Shown in pieces: positions 7,772 to 15,205 of a stretch of 22,666 nucleotides of DNA. The translations under genes and the position numbers were made by a program. A model generated the notes under the pieces. It worked only from the letters and a program-made list of their open reading frames with translations. It did no database searches and was not told the DNA's origin. Origin of the DNA: Comamonas sp. lk (lineage in GTDB: Bacteria > Pseudomonadota > Gammaproteobacteria > Burkholderiales > Burkholderiaceae_C). Positions within the stretch are counted from its first letter, which is position 1. Each line of letters opens with the position of its first letter. The stretch spans positions 1 to 22,666 of the forward strand of contig CAMDKE010000005.1 of NCBI GenBank assembly GCA_945901215.1, read 5' to 3'.

Positions 7772-8626
7772 ATGAAATTCCACGGTACAAAAAACTACAT
7801 CGCCACCCAAGACCTGATGCTCTCGGTCAATGCCGCTGCCACCTTGCAACGCCCGCTGCTGGTCAAGGGGGAGCCTGGCACGGGAAAAACCATGCTGGCC
7901 GAGGAAGTGGCTTCGGCGCTCAAGCTGCCGCTGCTGCAGTGGCACATCAAATCCACCACCAAGGCGCAGCAGGGCCTGTACGAATACGACGCAGTAAGCC
8001 GCCTGCGCGACTCCCAGTTGTCCGACATTGACGGCGGCGAGCGAGTCAAGAACATCCACAACTACATCGTCAAAGGCGTGCTTTGGCAAGCTTTCACCAG
8101 TGAGACCCCTGTGGCACTGCTAATCGATGAGATCGACAAGGCCGACATTGAGTTCCCCAACGACTTGTTGCGTGAGATCGACCGCATGGAGTTTTATTGC
8201 TACGAGACCCGCGAGCTGATCCGCGCCAAGCACCGTCCGCTGGTGTTCATTACCTCCAACAACGAAAAAGAACTGCCCGACGCGTTTTTGCGCCGCTGCT
8301 TCTTCCACTACATCAAGTTCCCTGACGCCGTGACCATGCAAAGCATCGTCGACGTGCACTTCCCTGGCCTGAAAAAAGAGCTTCTGACGGCTGCCATGAA
8401 GACCTTCTACGAAGTGCGCAACCTGCCAGGCCTGAAAAAGAAACCGTCGACCAGCGAGCTGCTGGACTGGCTCAAACTGCTGCTGGCCGAGGACATTCCA
8501 CTTTCGGCCCTGCAATCTAAAGACGAAAAAATGGCGGTGCCGCCGCTGGTGGGCGCGCTGCTCAAGAACGAGCAAGACGTCAGCCTTTTTGAGAAACTGA
8601 TGTTCATGCAACGCAACAACCGCTGA
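7772..8626 (+). CDS. MoxR-family AAA+ ATPase (CoxD-like)
   Basis: A 284-residue AAA+ chaperone-like ATPase. Walker A is GEPGTGKT (33-40) and Walker B is LLIDEIDKAD (116-125). Sensor 1 is the TSNNEKELPD region (161-170) and an arginine-finger candidate is in AFLRRCFF. MoxR ATPases act with VWA-domain partners to remodel or insert cofactors into metalloenzymes; CoxD does this for the molybdenum enzyme CO dehydrogenase. A VWA partner is encoded 1.7 kb downstream. The ATG at 7772 starts the conserved MKFxGTxxYIAT N-terminus; the open frame before it adds a hydrophobic stretch not expected in the family. No Shine-Dalgarno sequence is seen. Confidence 0.92.
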   Translation: MKFHGTKNYIATQDLMLSVNAAATLQRPLLVKGEPGTGKTMLAEEVASALKLPLLQWHIKSTTKAQQGLYEYDAVSRLRDSQLSDIDGGERVKNIHNYIVKGVLWQAFTSETPVALLIDEIDKADIEFPNDLLREIDRMEFYCYETRELIRAKHRPLVFITSNNEKELPDAFLRRCFFHYIKFPDAVTMQSIVDVHFPGLKKELLTAAMKTFYEVRNLPGLKKKPSTSELLDWLKLLLAEDIPLSALQSKDEKMAVPPLVGALLKNEQDVSLFEKLMFMQRNNR

Positions 8627-8627
8627 T

Positions 8628-8858
8628 ATGCCTGAACGCAAAAAAATTGATTTTTTCGCCGTCGGCCTGTCCGACGCGATCGGATTTCTGGGTGGCTCGC
8701 TCTTGGGGTACTGGGGCGGAAAGCTGCTCGGAATGGACATTTTTGCCCCCGGGTATGGCGCGGGCAGCACCATCGCCATTTTGCTGGTGGGCCTGGGCGG
8801 TGGCCTGGGCTTGCAGCTGGCACGGCGCTGGCAGCGCAGCCGCACGAACAAAGACTAA
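8628..8858 (+). CDS. Small glycine-rich membrane protein, function unknown
   Basis: A 76-residue protein starting one base after the MoxR stop codon, so the two are translationally linked. It has two hydrophobic, glycine-rich segments (about 13-35 and 44-64) with GxxxG-type spacing and a basic C-terminal tail ending RRWQRSRTNKD. The layout resembles small helical-hairpin proteins such as AtpZ/AtpI, but I cannot assign it to a family. Coding is supported by the tight spacing between two clear genes, the charged ends and the GC-rich third positions. Confidence 0.72.
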   Translation: MPERKKIDFFAVGLSDAIGFLGGSLLGYWGGKLLGMDIFAPGYGAGSTIAILLVGLGGGLGLQLARRWQRSRTNKD

Positions 8859-8868
8859 GAGTAATTTC

Positions 8869-9465
8869 ATGGCCTTTGTGGAACCCATCACTTTGACCGG
8901 GCGCGGCATTCGTCTGGTACCCCTGGGGTCTGAGCACGAAAGCGGCCTGCAGGCTGCGGCTGCCGACGGTGCGCTGTGGAACATCCGGGTTACCTCGGTG
9001 CCCGAGCCGAAAGACACCCTCAAATACATCGAAGACTCCTTGGCCATGCGCGAGGCTGGCCACCGATTTGCCTTCTGCGTACTGGATGATGCGAGCGGCC
9101 GCGTGCTGGGCAGCAGCAGTTACCACGATATCTTGCCCGCCGTAAAGCGCCTGGAAATTGGCTACACCTGGTACGCCAAAAGCGTGCAGCGCAGCCACGT
9201 CAACACCACCTGCAAATTGCTGCTAATGACGCACGCTTTTGAGACGCTGGGCTGCCACGTGGTGGGCTGGCGCACCGACAACTTCAATTTCGCCTCGCAA
9301 GCGGCGATTGAGCGTCTGGGCGCACACAAAGACGGCGTCATCCGCGGCCACGCACTGCGCCGCGATGGCACCATTCGAGATACCGTGATGTACAGCTTGC
9401 GCTCGGGGGAGTGGCCTGAAGTCAAGGCGCAGTTGCTATGCAGCCTGGACAAACCGCGTCCCTGA
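8869..9465 (+). CDS. GNAT family N-acetyltransferase (RimJ/RimL type)
   Basis: A 198-residue protein of the acetyltransf_3 group. It opens with TLTGRGIRLVPL, the family's first strand. An LEIGYTWYAKSVQRSHVNTTCKLLL segment holds the acetyl-CoA pyrophosphate-binding loop region (about 97-121), and a later VVGWRTDNFNFASQAAIERLGA segment (about 136-157) is the C-terminal part of the fold. Such enzymes acetylate protein N-termini or small amines; the substrate is not predictable. The ATG at 8869 lies ten bases after the stop of the small membrane protein. The open frame upstream to 8647 is the overlap of that gene and was discarded. Confidence 0.9.
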   Translation: MAFVEPITLTGRGIRLVPLGSEHESGLQAAAADGALWNIRVTSVPEPKDTLKYIEDSLAMREAGHRFAFCVLDDASGRVLGSSSYHDILPAVKRLEIGYTWYAKSVQRSHVNTTCKLLLMTHAFETLGCHVVGWRTDNFNFASQAAIERLGAHKDGVIRGHALRRDGTIRDTVMYSLRSGEWPEVKAQLLCSLDKPRP

Positions 9466-9480
9466 GCTGGACACCGGCTG

Positions 9481-9514
9481 TTGACGTATATACACTTACA
9501 ATATACATACGGAG
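9481..9514 (+). promoter_or_regulatory. vapBC promoter/operator with inverted repeat
   Basis: A TTGACG -35-like hexamer (9481-9486) is followed by an inverted repeat GTATAT-N9-ATATAC (9486-9491 and 9501-9506). A TATACA hexamer (9502-9507) could be the -10 box, with a short 15-bp spacer. GGAG (9511-9514) sits 6 bp before the ATG at 9521. The repeat over the promoter fits autoregulation by the VapBC complex, as known for this family. Confidence 0.6.
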
Positions 9515-9520
9515 CCTGCC

Positions 9521-9868
9521 ATGGTCGCACACACCCCCACCAAAGCCCTGAAATCCCGCAGCATGACTGAAACCACGGTGTTTCAGTCTGGCAACAGCCA
9601 AGCCATTCGTATTCCAAAAGAGTTTCAGTTCGACGCCAAGCGGGTAGAGATCTACCGCGACGGCCAATCCATTGTGCTGCGCCCCGTGGCGGGAACTGCC
9701 GCAGAAGCACTGGCGGGGCTTGCACCTCTGAGCGCTGCCGAATGCAGCGCACTCGATGTGGCGATGGAACAGTCGGATGACCTTTTGGCGCTCGACGAGC
9801 CCGTTCCTAAGGTAGATCTTCAGCCCAAGCGCTCATCGGCCGCGCTCCGAAATGTGCCCGAGGCATGA
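9521..9868 (+). CDS. vapB: VapB-type antitoxin (AbrB/SpoVT-like)
   Basis: Antitoxin of a type II toxin-antitoxin pair. The DNA-binding swapped-hairpin AbrB domain is seen from TTVFQSGNSQAIRIPKEF (about residues 18-35). The C-terminal tail would wrap around the VapC toxin. Starting at 9521 the protein has 115 residues, longer than the usual 75-85; an internal ATG at 9563 gives the common family start. The 9521 start was chosen for its well-placed GGAG. The stop overlaps the vapC start by four bases (ATGA), the usual coupling in these pairs. The extra tail (about residues 63-115) is unusual. Confidence 0.88.
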   Translation: MVAHTPTKALKSRSMTETTVFQSGNSQAIRIPKEFQFDAKRVEIYRDGQSIVLRPVAGTAAEALAGLAPLSAAECSALDVAMEQSDDLLALDEPVPKVDLQPKRSSAALRNVPEA

Positions 9869-10269
9869 CCCTCAACTACCTCGTGGACACCGGCGTTTTC
9901 TCCCTCATGGTCAAAGGGCAAGACGCTTCCATCAACACCCGCTTACAGACGCTGGTCAAGGGCGAGGCCATGTTGTCAGTCATCACCGCCGGGGAGTTTT
10001 ATTACGGCGTGGCGCACGCCCCGGTATCAAAATTGCGAGATCAGCGCGCCCAGCGGCTGTTGGACTTTTTTGGCTTGCTCCCTTTGGATGCGGAAGTCGC
10101 GGCCAGCTATGGCACGGTGCGCGCTGACCTGCGCCGCGCGGGAACGCCGATAGGTCCCAATGAGCTCTGGCTGGCCGCACAAGCCCTGGCCCACGGCCTG
10201 ACGATGGTGACCCGCAATACCCGCGAGTTCCAACGCGTCAAAGGCTTGAAGGTTGAGGACTGGCTATGA
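9865..10269 (+). CDS. vapC: VapC-type PIN-domain ribonuclease toxin
   Basis: A 134-residue PIN-domain toxin; the family cuts tRNA or rRNA when freed from its antitoxin. Acidic residues expected for the Mg2+ site are Asp8 (LVDTG), Glu44 (TAGEFYYG) and, in the motif IGPNELWLAAQA, Glu100 where most members have Asp. A TRNTREF segment (117-122 region) gives the last polar position. The length is normal. It overlaps vapB by four bases and is followed by an 80-bp gap before the VWA gene. Confidence 0.9.
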   Translation: MTLNYLVDTGVFSLMVKGQDASINTRLQTLVKGEAMLSVITAGEFYYGVAHAPVSKLRDQRAQRLLDFFGLLPLDAEVAASYGTVRADLRRAGTPIGPNELWLAAQALAHGLTMVTRNTREFQRVKGLKVEDWL

Positions 10270-10300
10270 ATTCGATTTCCGTTACCCAAGCAATGGCGAA

Positions 10301-10316
10301 CGGGCACACATGCCCG
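10301..10316. repeat. Short GC-rich hairpin between vapC and the VWA gene
   Basis: CGGGCA-CACA-TGCCCG forms a 6-bp stem with a 4-base loop in the 80-bp gap after vapC. No T-run follows, so it is a weak or factor-dependent terminator at best, or a 3' end stabiliser for the vapBC message. Confidence 0.4.
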
Positions 10317-10349
10317 GGCAGAACCACTTCATAGACAGAGGCCCCTAGG

Positions 10350-11576
<1,227 letters not shown>

Positions 11577-11596
11577 GCCTCTTAACAGCGCCCGCT

Positions 11597-12241
11597 TTGA
11601 TACACCCCAAGGACATTACCGGCCTGGTCCTCGCCGGTGGGCGCGGCAGCCGCATGGGCGGCGTTGACAAAGGCCTGCAAATGTTCCACGGCAAGGCCTT
11701 GGCGCTGCACGCCTTGCAGCGGCTGCAAATGGGCGGGGGGGTGGACCGCATCCTGGTCAATGCCAACCGCAATCTAACGGAGTATGCGTCCTGGGGCGTG
11801 TCTGTGTGGCCCGACACCCTGAGCGACTACGCCGGACCTTTGGCGGGCTTTTTAACCGGCCTGCAGCGCTGCGAAACGCCTTACTTGGTCACCGTTCCCT
11901 GCGACACCCCGCTGTTGCCCTTGGACCTGGTGGCGCGGCTGGCCGATGCCTTGCAAACCCATAAGGCCGATATCGCCATGGTGGCGGCGCCCGAAACCGA
12001 CGCCCAAGGGCAGACCCGGCTGCGCAGCCAGCCGGTTTTTTGCCTTCTGCGCGCAGGTTTGTTAGACAGCTTGGTTCAATTCACAGCTGGGGGCGGGCGC
12101 AAGATAGACGCGTGGACGGCTTTGCACACCACTGTGTTGGTGCCTTTTGACCTGCCCGGCGACGACCCGCAGGCGTTTTTCAACACCAACACCCTTGCCG
12201 AGCTGCAAAGCCTGCAAACGCAGGCCAAGGACAGGTCTTAA
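11597..12241 (+). CDS. mobA: Molybdenum cofactor guanylyltransferase MobA
   Basis: Transfers GMP to molybdopterin to make the guanine dinucleotide form used by DMSO-reductase-type enzymes. The nucleotide-binding motif LAGGRGSRMGGVDKG lies at about residues 12-26, and a VPCDTPLLP segment in the middle gives the Mg2+-binding Asp. The C-terminal part with AFFNTNTLAEL is typical of MobA. The length is about 214 residues. The likely start is TTG at 11597. A GTG at 11468 would overlap the VWA gene by over 100 bp, and the first internal ATG would remove the active-site loop. It is probably co-transcribed with the VWA gene. Its stop shares a TTAA with the convergent 4Fe-4S gene. Confidence 0.88.
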   Translation: MIHPKDITGLVLAGGRGSRMGGVDKGLQMFHGKALALHALQRLQMGGGVDRILVNANRNLTEYASWGVSVWPDTLSDYAGPLAGFLTGLQRCETPYLVTVPCDTPLLPLDLVARLADALQTHKADIAMVAAPETDAQGQTRLRSQPVFCLLRAGLLDSLVQFTAGGGRKIDAWTALHTTVLVPFDLPGDDPQAFFNTNTLAELQSLQTQAKDRS

Positions 12242-12927
12242 GGCCTGGCCCCAGATACGGCGTCGCGAAACGCGCGCATGTGAAAGGCGTTTTGGGCCGC
12301 CGCTTGGGCAAAGTCAGCCCCCACTGGGCATGCACGCCGTGCAAGACAGCCCGCACCCAAGCAATCCCGACCTTCTGGCAGCGCCAGATGGGCTGCGCAC
12401 GCGGCTACGTTGTAGCCACCCGGGGTAAATGCGCCCACCGGGCAGCGCCATAGACAGGGCTGGCCAGTGCAGCTCTGGCACGGGCTGGGCACCGGCGCAG
12501 GGGCTGCAAGCTCTAGCACGGGCGCGACCAAAATAGCACCCCGGTACGCATGCCACAAACCATACTGCGGGTGCACCAGCAGGCCCAGCGGCGACTGGTG
12601 TACCGCCTCACAGCGCGCCGCCCAGCGCCCAAAAGGCCAAGCGGGTGCCTCGTCAAATGGGTACAGGACCGTGCCGCCAAACGGGCCGGCGACAGCGTCT
12701 AAGTGGCGCCGCGTCCAGCGGTTTAACGGGTGCGCTTGGCCATCTGCATATTCGGGTGCAGCAGCAAAAGCCCGCCACAGGGCGGGCCCGGCATTGCCAA
12801 CCAGCAGCAGGGTTTGCGCCGCACTGCCGTCGGGCAGTGCGGGAAACTTGTCGCCCGGCGCCACATGCATGCCACCGCGCAGCAGCAGCCCCAGGGGCTC
12901 TAGCGCTTGGGCAATTGACTTGAGCAT
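12238..12927 (-). CDS. 4Fe-4S ferredoxin-type protein, QueG-like C-terminal half
   Basis: A 229-residue protein with two ferredoxin-like clusters: Cys150, 153, 158 and 162 in a CxxCxxxxCxxxCP pattern, then Cys177, 189, 194 and 200 ending ACPVG. This resembles the iron-sulfur module of epoxyqueuosine reductase (QueG), but the protein is shorter and I see no clear cobalamin-binding part. Its function is unknown; an oxidoreductase or electron-transfer role is inferred. The ATG at 12927 begins a natural MLKSIAQALEPLGL helix; a TTG at 12981 in the same frame adds a Pro-rich stub. The start codon sits inside a striking inverted repeat, described separately. Confidence 0.75.
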   Translation of the reverse strand: MLKSIAQALEPLGLLLRGGMHVAPGDKFPALPDGSAAQTLLLVGNAGPALWRAFAAAPEYADGQAHPLNRWTRRHLDAVAGPFGGTVLYPFDEAPAWPFGRWAARCEAVHQSPLGLLVHPQYGLWHAYRGAILVAPVLELAAPAPVPSPCQSCTGQPCLWRCPVGAFTPGGYNVAACAAHLALPEGRDCLGAGCLARRACPVGADFAQAAAQNAFHMRAFRDAVSGARP

Positions 12928-12954
12928 CGAAATAACAGGTGCGATAGTCAATTG
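12912..12954. repeat. Inverted repeat flanking the start codon of the 4Fe-4S gene
   Basis: Perfect 9-bp arms CAATTGACT (12912-12920) and AGTCAATTG (12946-12954) are separated by 25 bases that contain the ATG (12927-12925). Each arm includes the palindrome CAATTG. It could be an operator bound by a dimer at two half-sites, or an mRNA hairpin that places the start codon in its loop. Confidence 0.6.
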
Positions 12955-13002
12955 GGTGGTGGGTGGAGGGGGCTCATGCAATAGATCACATCGAAATAAC
13001 CC

Positions 13003-13518
13003 TTAAGGAGGCGGGAAAGATACACCTTCCATATTCGAGAAATACTGATCATATGGCGCATCAAAAAACTCAACAATGGTTCCCCATGGATCCTGCGTAT
13101 AGAGTACATGGCGATATTCTTTATTGAATAGTTTCCATGTTTTACTAAGTACCTTACCTCCATTTTTTGTGATTAATTCCGCAGCTGCATCGATATCGGA
13201 TGTCGTTAAGCAGAAGTGAAAAATTCCAGTTCTGTGGTACTCAAAAGTATTCTCTGGAGTATAAGTCATAGGCTTAACAAATTGGAACATCTCTATACCT
13301 ACACCACAGGCTGTTGTGAGGTGAGCCATTTTTACCTGGCCCCATTTATCGCCAAAGATATTATGAACTATATTCCCGAAATGCGATCCATCATTAAGCA
13401 CATCGGCAGGCTCCGCGAGTACAAAACATCCCAATACATCTCTGTACCAAACAAATGCCGCATCAATATCTGGGAAAGTGATACCGATATGATTCATTGT
13501 ATATAGCTGTTTTCTCAT
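13003..13518 (-). CDS. VOC (glyoxalase/bleomycin-resistance superfamily) protein, AT-rich
   Basis: A 171-residue protein with the two beta-alpha-beta-beta-beta modules of the vicinal oxygen chelate fold. Likely metal ligands are His10, Glu76, His101 and Glu150, the His-Glu-His-Glu set seen in methylmalonyl-CoA epimerase and glyoxalase I-like members. The reaction cannot be named. Base use is clearly different from the neighbours, with many AT-rich codons, which suggests recent transfer. The ATG at 13518 has a well-placed GGAG. Two inverted repeats lie upstream, within 90 bp. It is flanked by non-coding DNA and an insertion-sequence remnant rather than by an operon. Confidence 0.87.
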   Translation of the reverse strand: MRKQLYTMNHIGITFPDIDAAFVWYRDVLGCFVLAEPADVLNDGSHFGNIVHNIFGDKWGQVKMAHLTTACGVGIEMFQFVKPMTYTPENTFEYHRTGIFHFCLTTSDIDAAAELITKNGGKVLSKTWKLFNKEYRHVLYTQDPWGTIVEFFDAPYDQYFSNMEGVSFPPP

Positions 13519-13555
13519 GTCATTCTCCTATAGTTGAATTTCCAATTGGCATTCA

Positions 13556-13606
13556 CATATAAAAAGTTATATGGACTACAGGTGCGCTCTGAACCGCTCC
13601 ACCTGT
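13556..13606 (-). promoter_or_regulatory. Two inverted repeats upstream of the AT-rich VOC gene
   Basis: The first is CATATAA-N4-TTATATG (13556-13573), which overlaps possible -10 sequences read on the minus strand. The second is ACAGGTG-N15-CACCTGT (13578-13606). Both are perfect 7-bp repeats. They lie 38-88 bp upstream of the ATG at 13518 and are good candidate operators. No regulator gene is adjacent. Confidence 0.45.
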
Positions 13607-13800
13607 AAACAGAACACCATTACTACAAAAAACTGCACGCAAAGTGTTTCGGGGCGTACCGCATGCCCATCCCCCGAAATTCAGAAAACTTTTATGCAGC
13701 GAACATGATGAAAGGGATGGCATTTTCCTTTCAACGGATTAATTATTAATCAACTGATCAATAAATAAATCAGTACAAACCCGTAGTTCGTTTTGACTAC
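13607..13800. other. Non-coding stretch with a 15-bp AT palindrome
   Basis: Part of the roughly 400-bp gap between the AT-rich VOC gene and tRNA-Arg. No convincing gene is seen on either strand. GATTAAT-T-ATTAATC (13737-13751) is a perfect odd palindrome in AT-rich sequence. The short open frames across this zone have no recognisable domain. Confidence 0.5.
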
Positions 13801-13880
13801 GCGGTAAAACTGAGCCAGTAAAGCGCGGAGTTCGCACGAAAATTGAGCCAGTTTTGATCCGAACCAGCCACCCCACCGCA
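13801..13880. mobile_element. Remnant of an IS21-like element end
   Basis: The motif TGAGCCAGT occurs twice, at 13811-13819 and 13844-13852, with AAAAC/AAAAT before it. Between the copies lies CGCGGAGTTCGCACGAAAAT. Repeated short motifs of this sort are typical of the multiple transposase-binding sites at IS21-family termini, and this particular pattern recalls such ends in Burkholderiales. No istA or istB gene is present, so it is a fragment. The assignment rests on memory and repeat structure. Confidence 0.4.
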
Positions 13881-13926
13881 CCAAAGCACCACCCACTTGA
13901 GGGACGCACCCTAAAATGCCCCACCC

Positions 13927-14001
13927 CTCGCCGTAGCACAATGGATAGTGCGCATGCCTCCTAAGCGTGAAATACAGGTTCGATTCCTGTCGGCGGGACC
14001 A
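13927..14001 (+). tRNA. tRNA-Arg (anticodon CCT)
   Basis: A full cloverleaf can be drawn. The acceptor arms are CTCGCCG and CGGCGGG (one G-T pair), the D stem GCAC/GTGC, and the anticodon stem CATGC/GCGTG with loop CTCCTAA; the anticodon CCT is at 13960-13962. The T stem is ACAGG/CCTGT with loop TTCGATT. CCA is encoded at 13999-14001. A TAAAAT hexamer (13912-13917) is a likely -10 box. tRNA genes of this type are common integration sites, and foreign-looking DNA lies just to its left. Confidence 0.95.
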
Positions 14002-14008
14002 AATTTGA

Positions 14009-14041
14009 AGTCGGAACGATTTTTTATCGTCCGGCTTTTTT
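14009..14041 (+). terminator. Rho-independent terminator of tRNA-Arg
   Basis: Stem AGTCGG-A-ACGAT / ATCGT-CCGGCT with one bulged A, a T5 loop and a run of six T at its end. It begins 8 bp after the tRNA. Confidence 0.85.
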
Positions 14042-14255
14042 CATTTTGCGGGGAGGCGCGCCAATTCAGAGCCGAAGTTGGGCTGCTTTCTGGTCATAAA
14101 AATACAGCCGTGGCGTCTTAATTTGGCTTTGTAGAGCGTGCCCGCCTTGTTCATTGAAAAGCGGCAGAGGCCAGGGTGCAGCGCAAGTCGGTGCCCGGGC
14201 GAAGCGGCGCAGAGAGCCGCCGCATGGGTTCACGGAGCAGTAAATTCAATCAGGG
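14042..14255. other. Non-coding gap before the catabolic operon end
   Basis: About 214 bp without a credible gene. A GC-rich inverted repeat GCGGCG / CGCCGC (14204-14209 and 14218-14223) downstream of the last operon gene could help end transcription from the right, but it lacks a T-run. No attachment-site copy of the tRNA-Arg 3' end is seen here. Confidence 0.5.
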
Positions 14256-14723
14256 TTAACTGACCCGCGCCATGTCGGCATAGTTTTCGCTGTCGGCGGC
14301 CCAAGCCGGATCGCCTGTTATACCGTGGAAGTTGAGCTCGATCGTTAGGCCGTCTGGGTCTTGCACGAAGATCTGAAACAGGCTGACCGCCGGCAAATAG
14401 CGCTTGCGCCCGGCCACGCCCATCAATTTGAGCCGCTCGTTGACGGCCTGCGGGTCGGTGGCAAGAAAGGCAATGTGGTCGACGACGCCGGAGTTGCTGG
14501 TTGCCGATTCAGAACGCGTACCTAAGTAGTAGAGCTCCGAATTTGCGATGCCGTGCGGCCCCATATGCACCTGTATCTTGCCGTCGACACCGAGCCAGTA
14601 ACCCGGAAAAGGCAGATCAGGACGAGGCATTACCTCGAAACCAAGCACTTCACAGTAGAAGTTTTTTGATTTTTCCAAGTTGTTGGCTCGGACAAAGTAG
14701 TGATTGAGTTCGGTAACAGGCAT
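14256..14723 (-). CDS. VOC family protein, last gene of the catabolic operon
   Basis: A 155-residue vicinal oxygen chelate protein. The pattern is ELNHYFVRANNLEKSKNFY at the start, VDHIAFLATD in the second module and a DPDGLTIELNFHG end. Likely metal ligands are His8, His83 and Glu129. The fold covers glyoxalases, extradiol dioxygenases, epimerases and isomerases; the N-terminal FYxxVLGF pattern is shared by all. It lies 80 bp after the thioesterase and has a strong AGGAG before the ATG. The context suggests ring cleavage or isomerisation of a pathway intermediate, but that is inference. Confidence 0.9.
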   Translation of the reverse strand: MPVTELNHYFVRANNLEKSKNFYCEVLGFEVMPRPDLPFPGYWLGVDGKIQVHMGPHGIANSELYYLGTRSESATSNSGVVDHIAFLATDPQAVNERLKLMGVAGRKRYLPAVSLFQIFVQDPDGLTIELNFHGITGDPAWAADSENYADMARVS

Positions 14724-14803
14724 CGATGTCTCCTTGGTAAAGGTGCAAATCGGATCGCGGTCCGCGAGACATCATGTTAGCGTGGTTCACCACGCCGCCG
14801 CCT

Positions 14804-15199
14804 TCAGGCGCTTGCGCGTGCAGTCAGTTCGGCTTCGACAACGATTGCACGCGCAATACGGCCCTTGCCAATACGCCGCCGTTCATCTTCGGCCCAGACC
14901 TCAAACCAGTACAGCGGCCCTTGCGCCTCCACAAATCGCGCGCTGCAAACCACAGTCGAACCAACGGCCGTGGGAGCCAGGTGCGCCACTTCGATGCGCG
15001 CGCCCACCGACAACTCGCCCGGTTTCAGCAGGGGGACCAGCAGTTGGGCACAGGCCCGCTCCATGATCGCGATCATGAAAGGAGTGGCAAACATCGCTGG
15101 CAAGCGCTCGGCATCACCGTCAGCCAGCGCTCGGGCTGTGAGCGCAGGCGTTACCAGGGTGCTGATGCTGGCAATGGGTTCGGTTTCAGGCAAAGTCAT
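14804..15199 (-). CDS. FlK-like hotdog thioesterase
   Basis: A 131-residue hotdog protein. Thr39, Glu47 and His73 have exactly the spacing of the catalytic triad Thr42-Glu50-His76 of fluoroacetyl-CoA thioesterase FlK, and Gly66 falls where FlK has Gly69. The segments ATPFMIAIMERACAQLL and VGARIEVAHLAPTAVG are typical of this family. The family hydrolyses short acyl-CoA esters, in FlK to detoxify fluoroacetyl-CoA. The true substrate here is unknown; in this operon it may clear a dead-end CoA ester. It starts 6 bp after the TetR stop without a clear Shine-Dalgarno, suggesting translational coupling. Confidence 0.85.
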   Translation of the reverse strand: MTLPETEPIASISTLVTPALTARALADGDAERLPAMFATPFMIAIMERACAQLLVPLLKPGELSVGARIEVAHLAPTAVGSTVVCSARFVEAQGPLYWFEVWAEDERRRIGKGRIARAIVVEAELTARASA

Positions 15200-15205
15200 G
15201 GTTAG

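Noticed and set aside
10301..10316. Rho-independent terminator after vapC
   Set aside because: The hairpin is real but has no T-run, so it was kept only as a repeat.
11597..12241. mobA as the cofactor gene serving the Mo hydroxylase operon
   Set aside because: MobA makes the guanine dinucleotide cofactor, whereas xanthine-dehydrogenase-family enzymes in bacteria normally use the cytosine form made by MocA.
13739..13941. Two overlapping minus-strand open frames of about 65 codons left of tRNA-Arg
   Set aside because: They run through an IS-like remnant and into the tRNA, have no domain and lack a ribosome-binding site.
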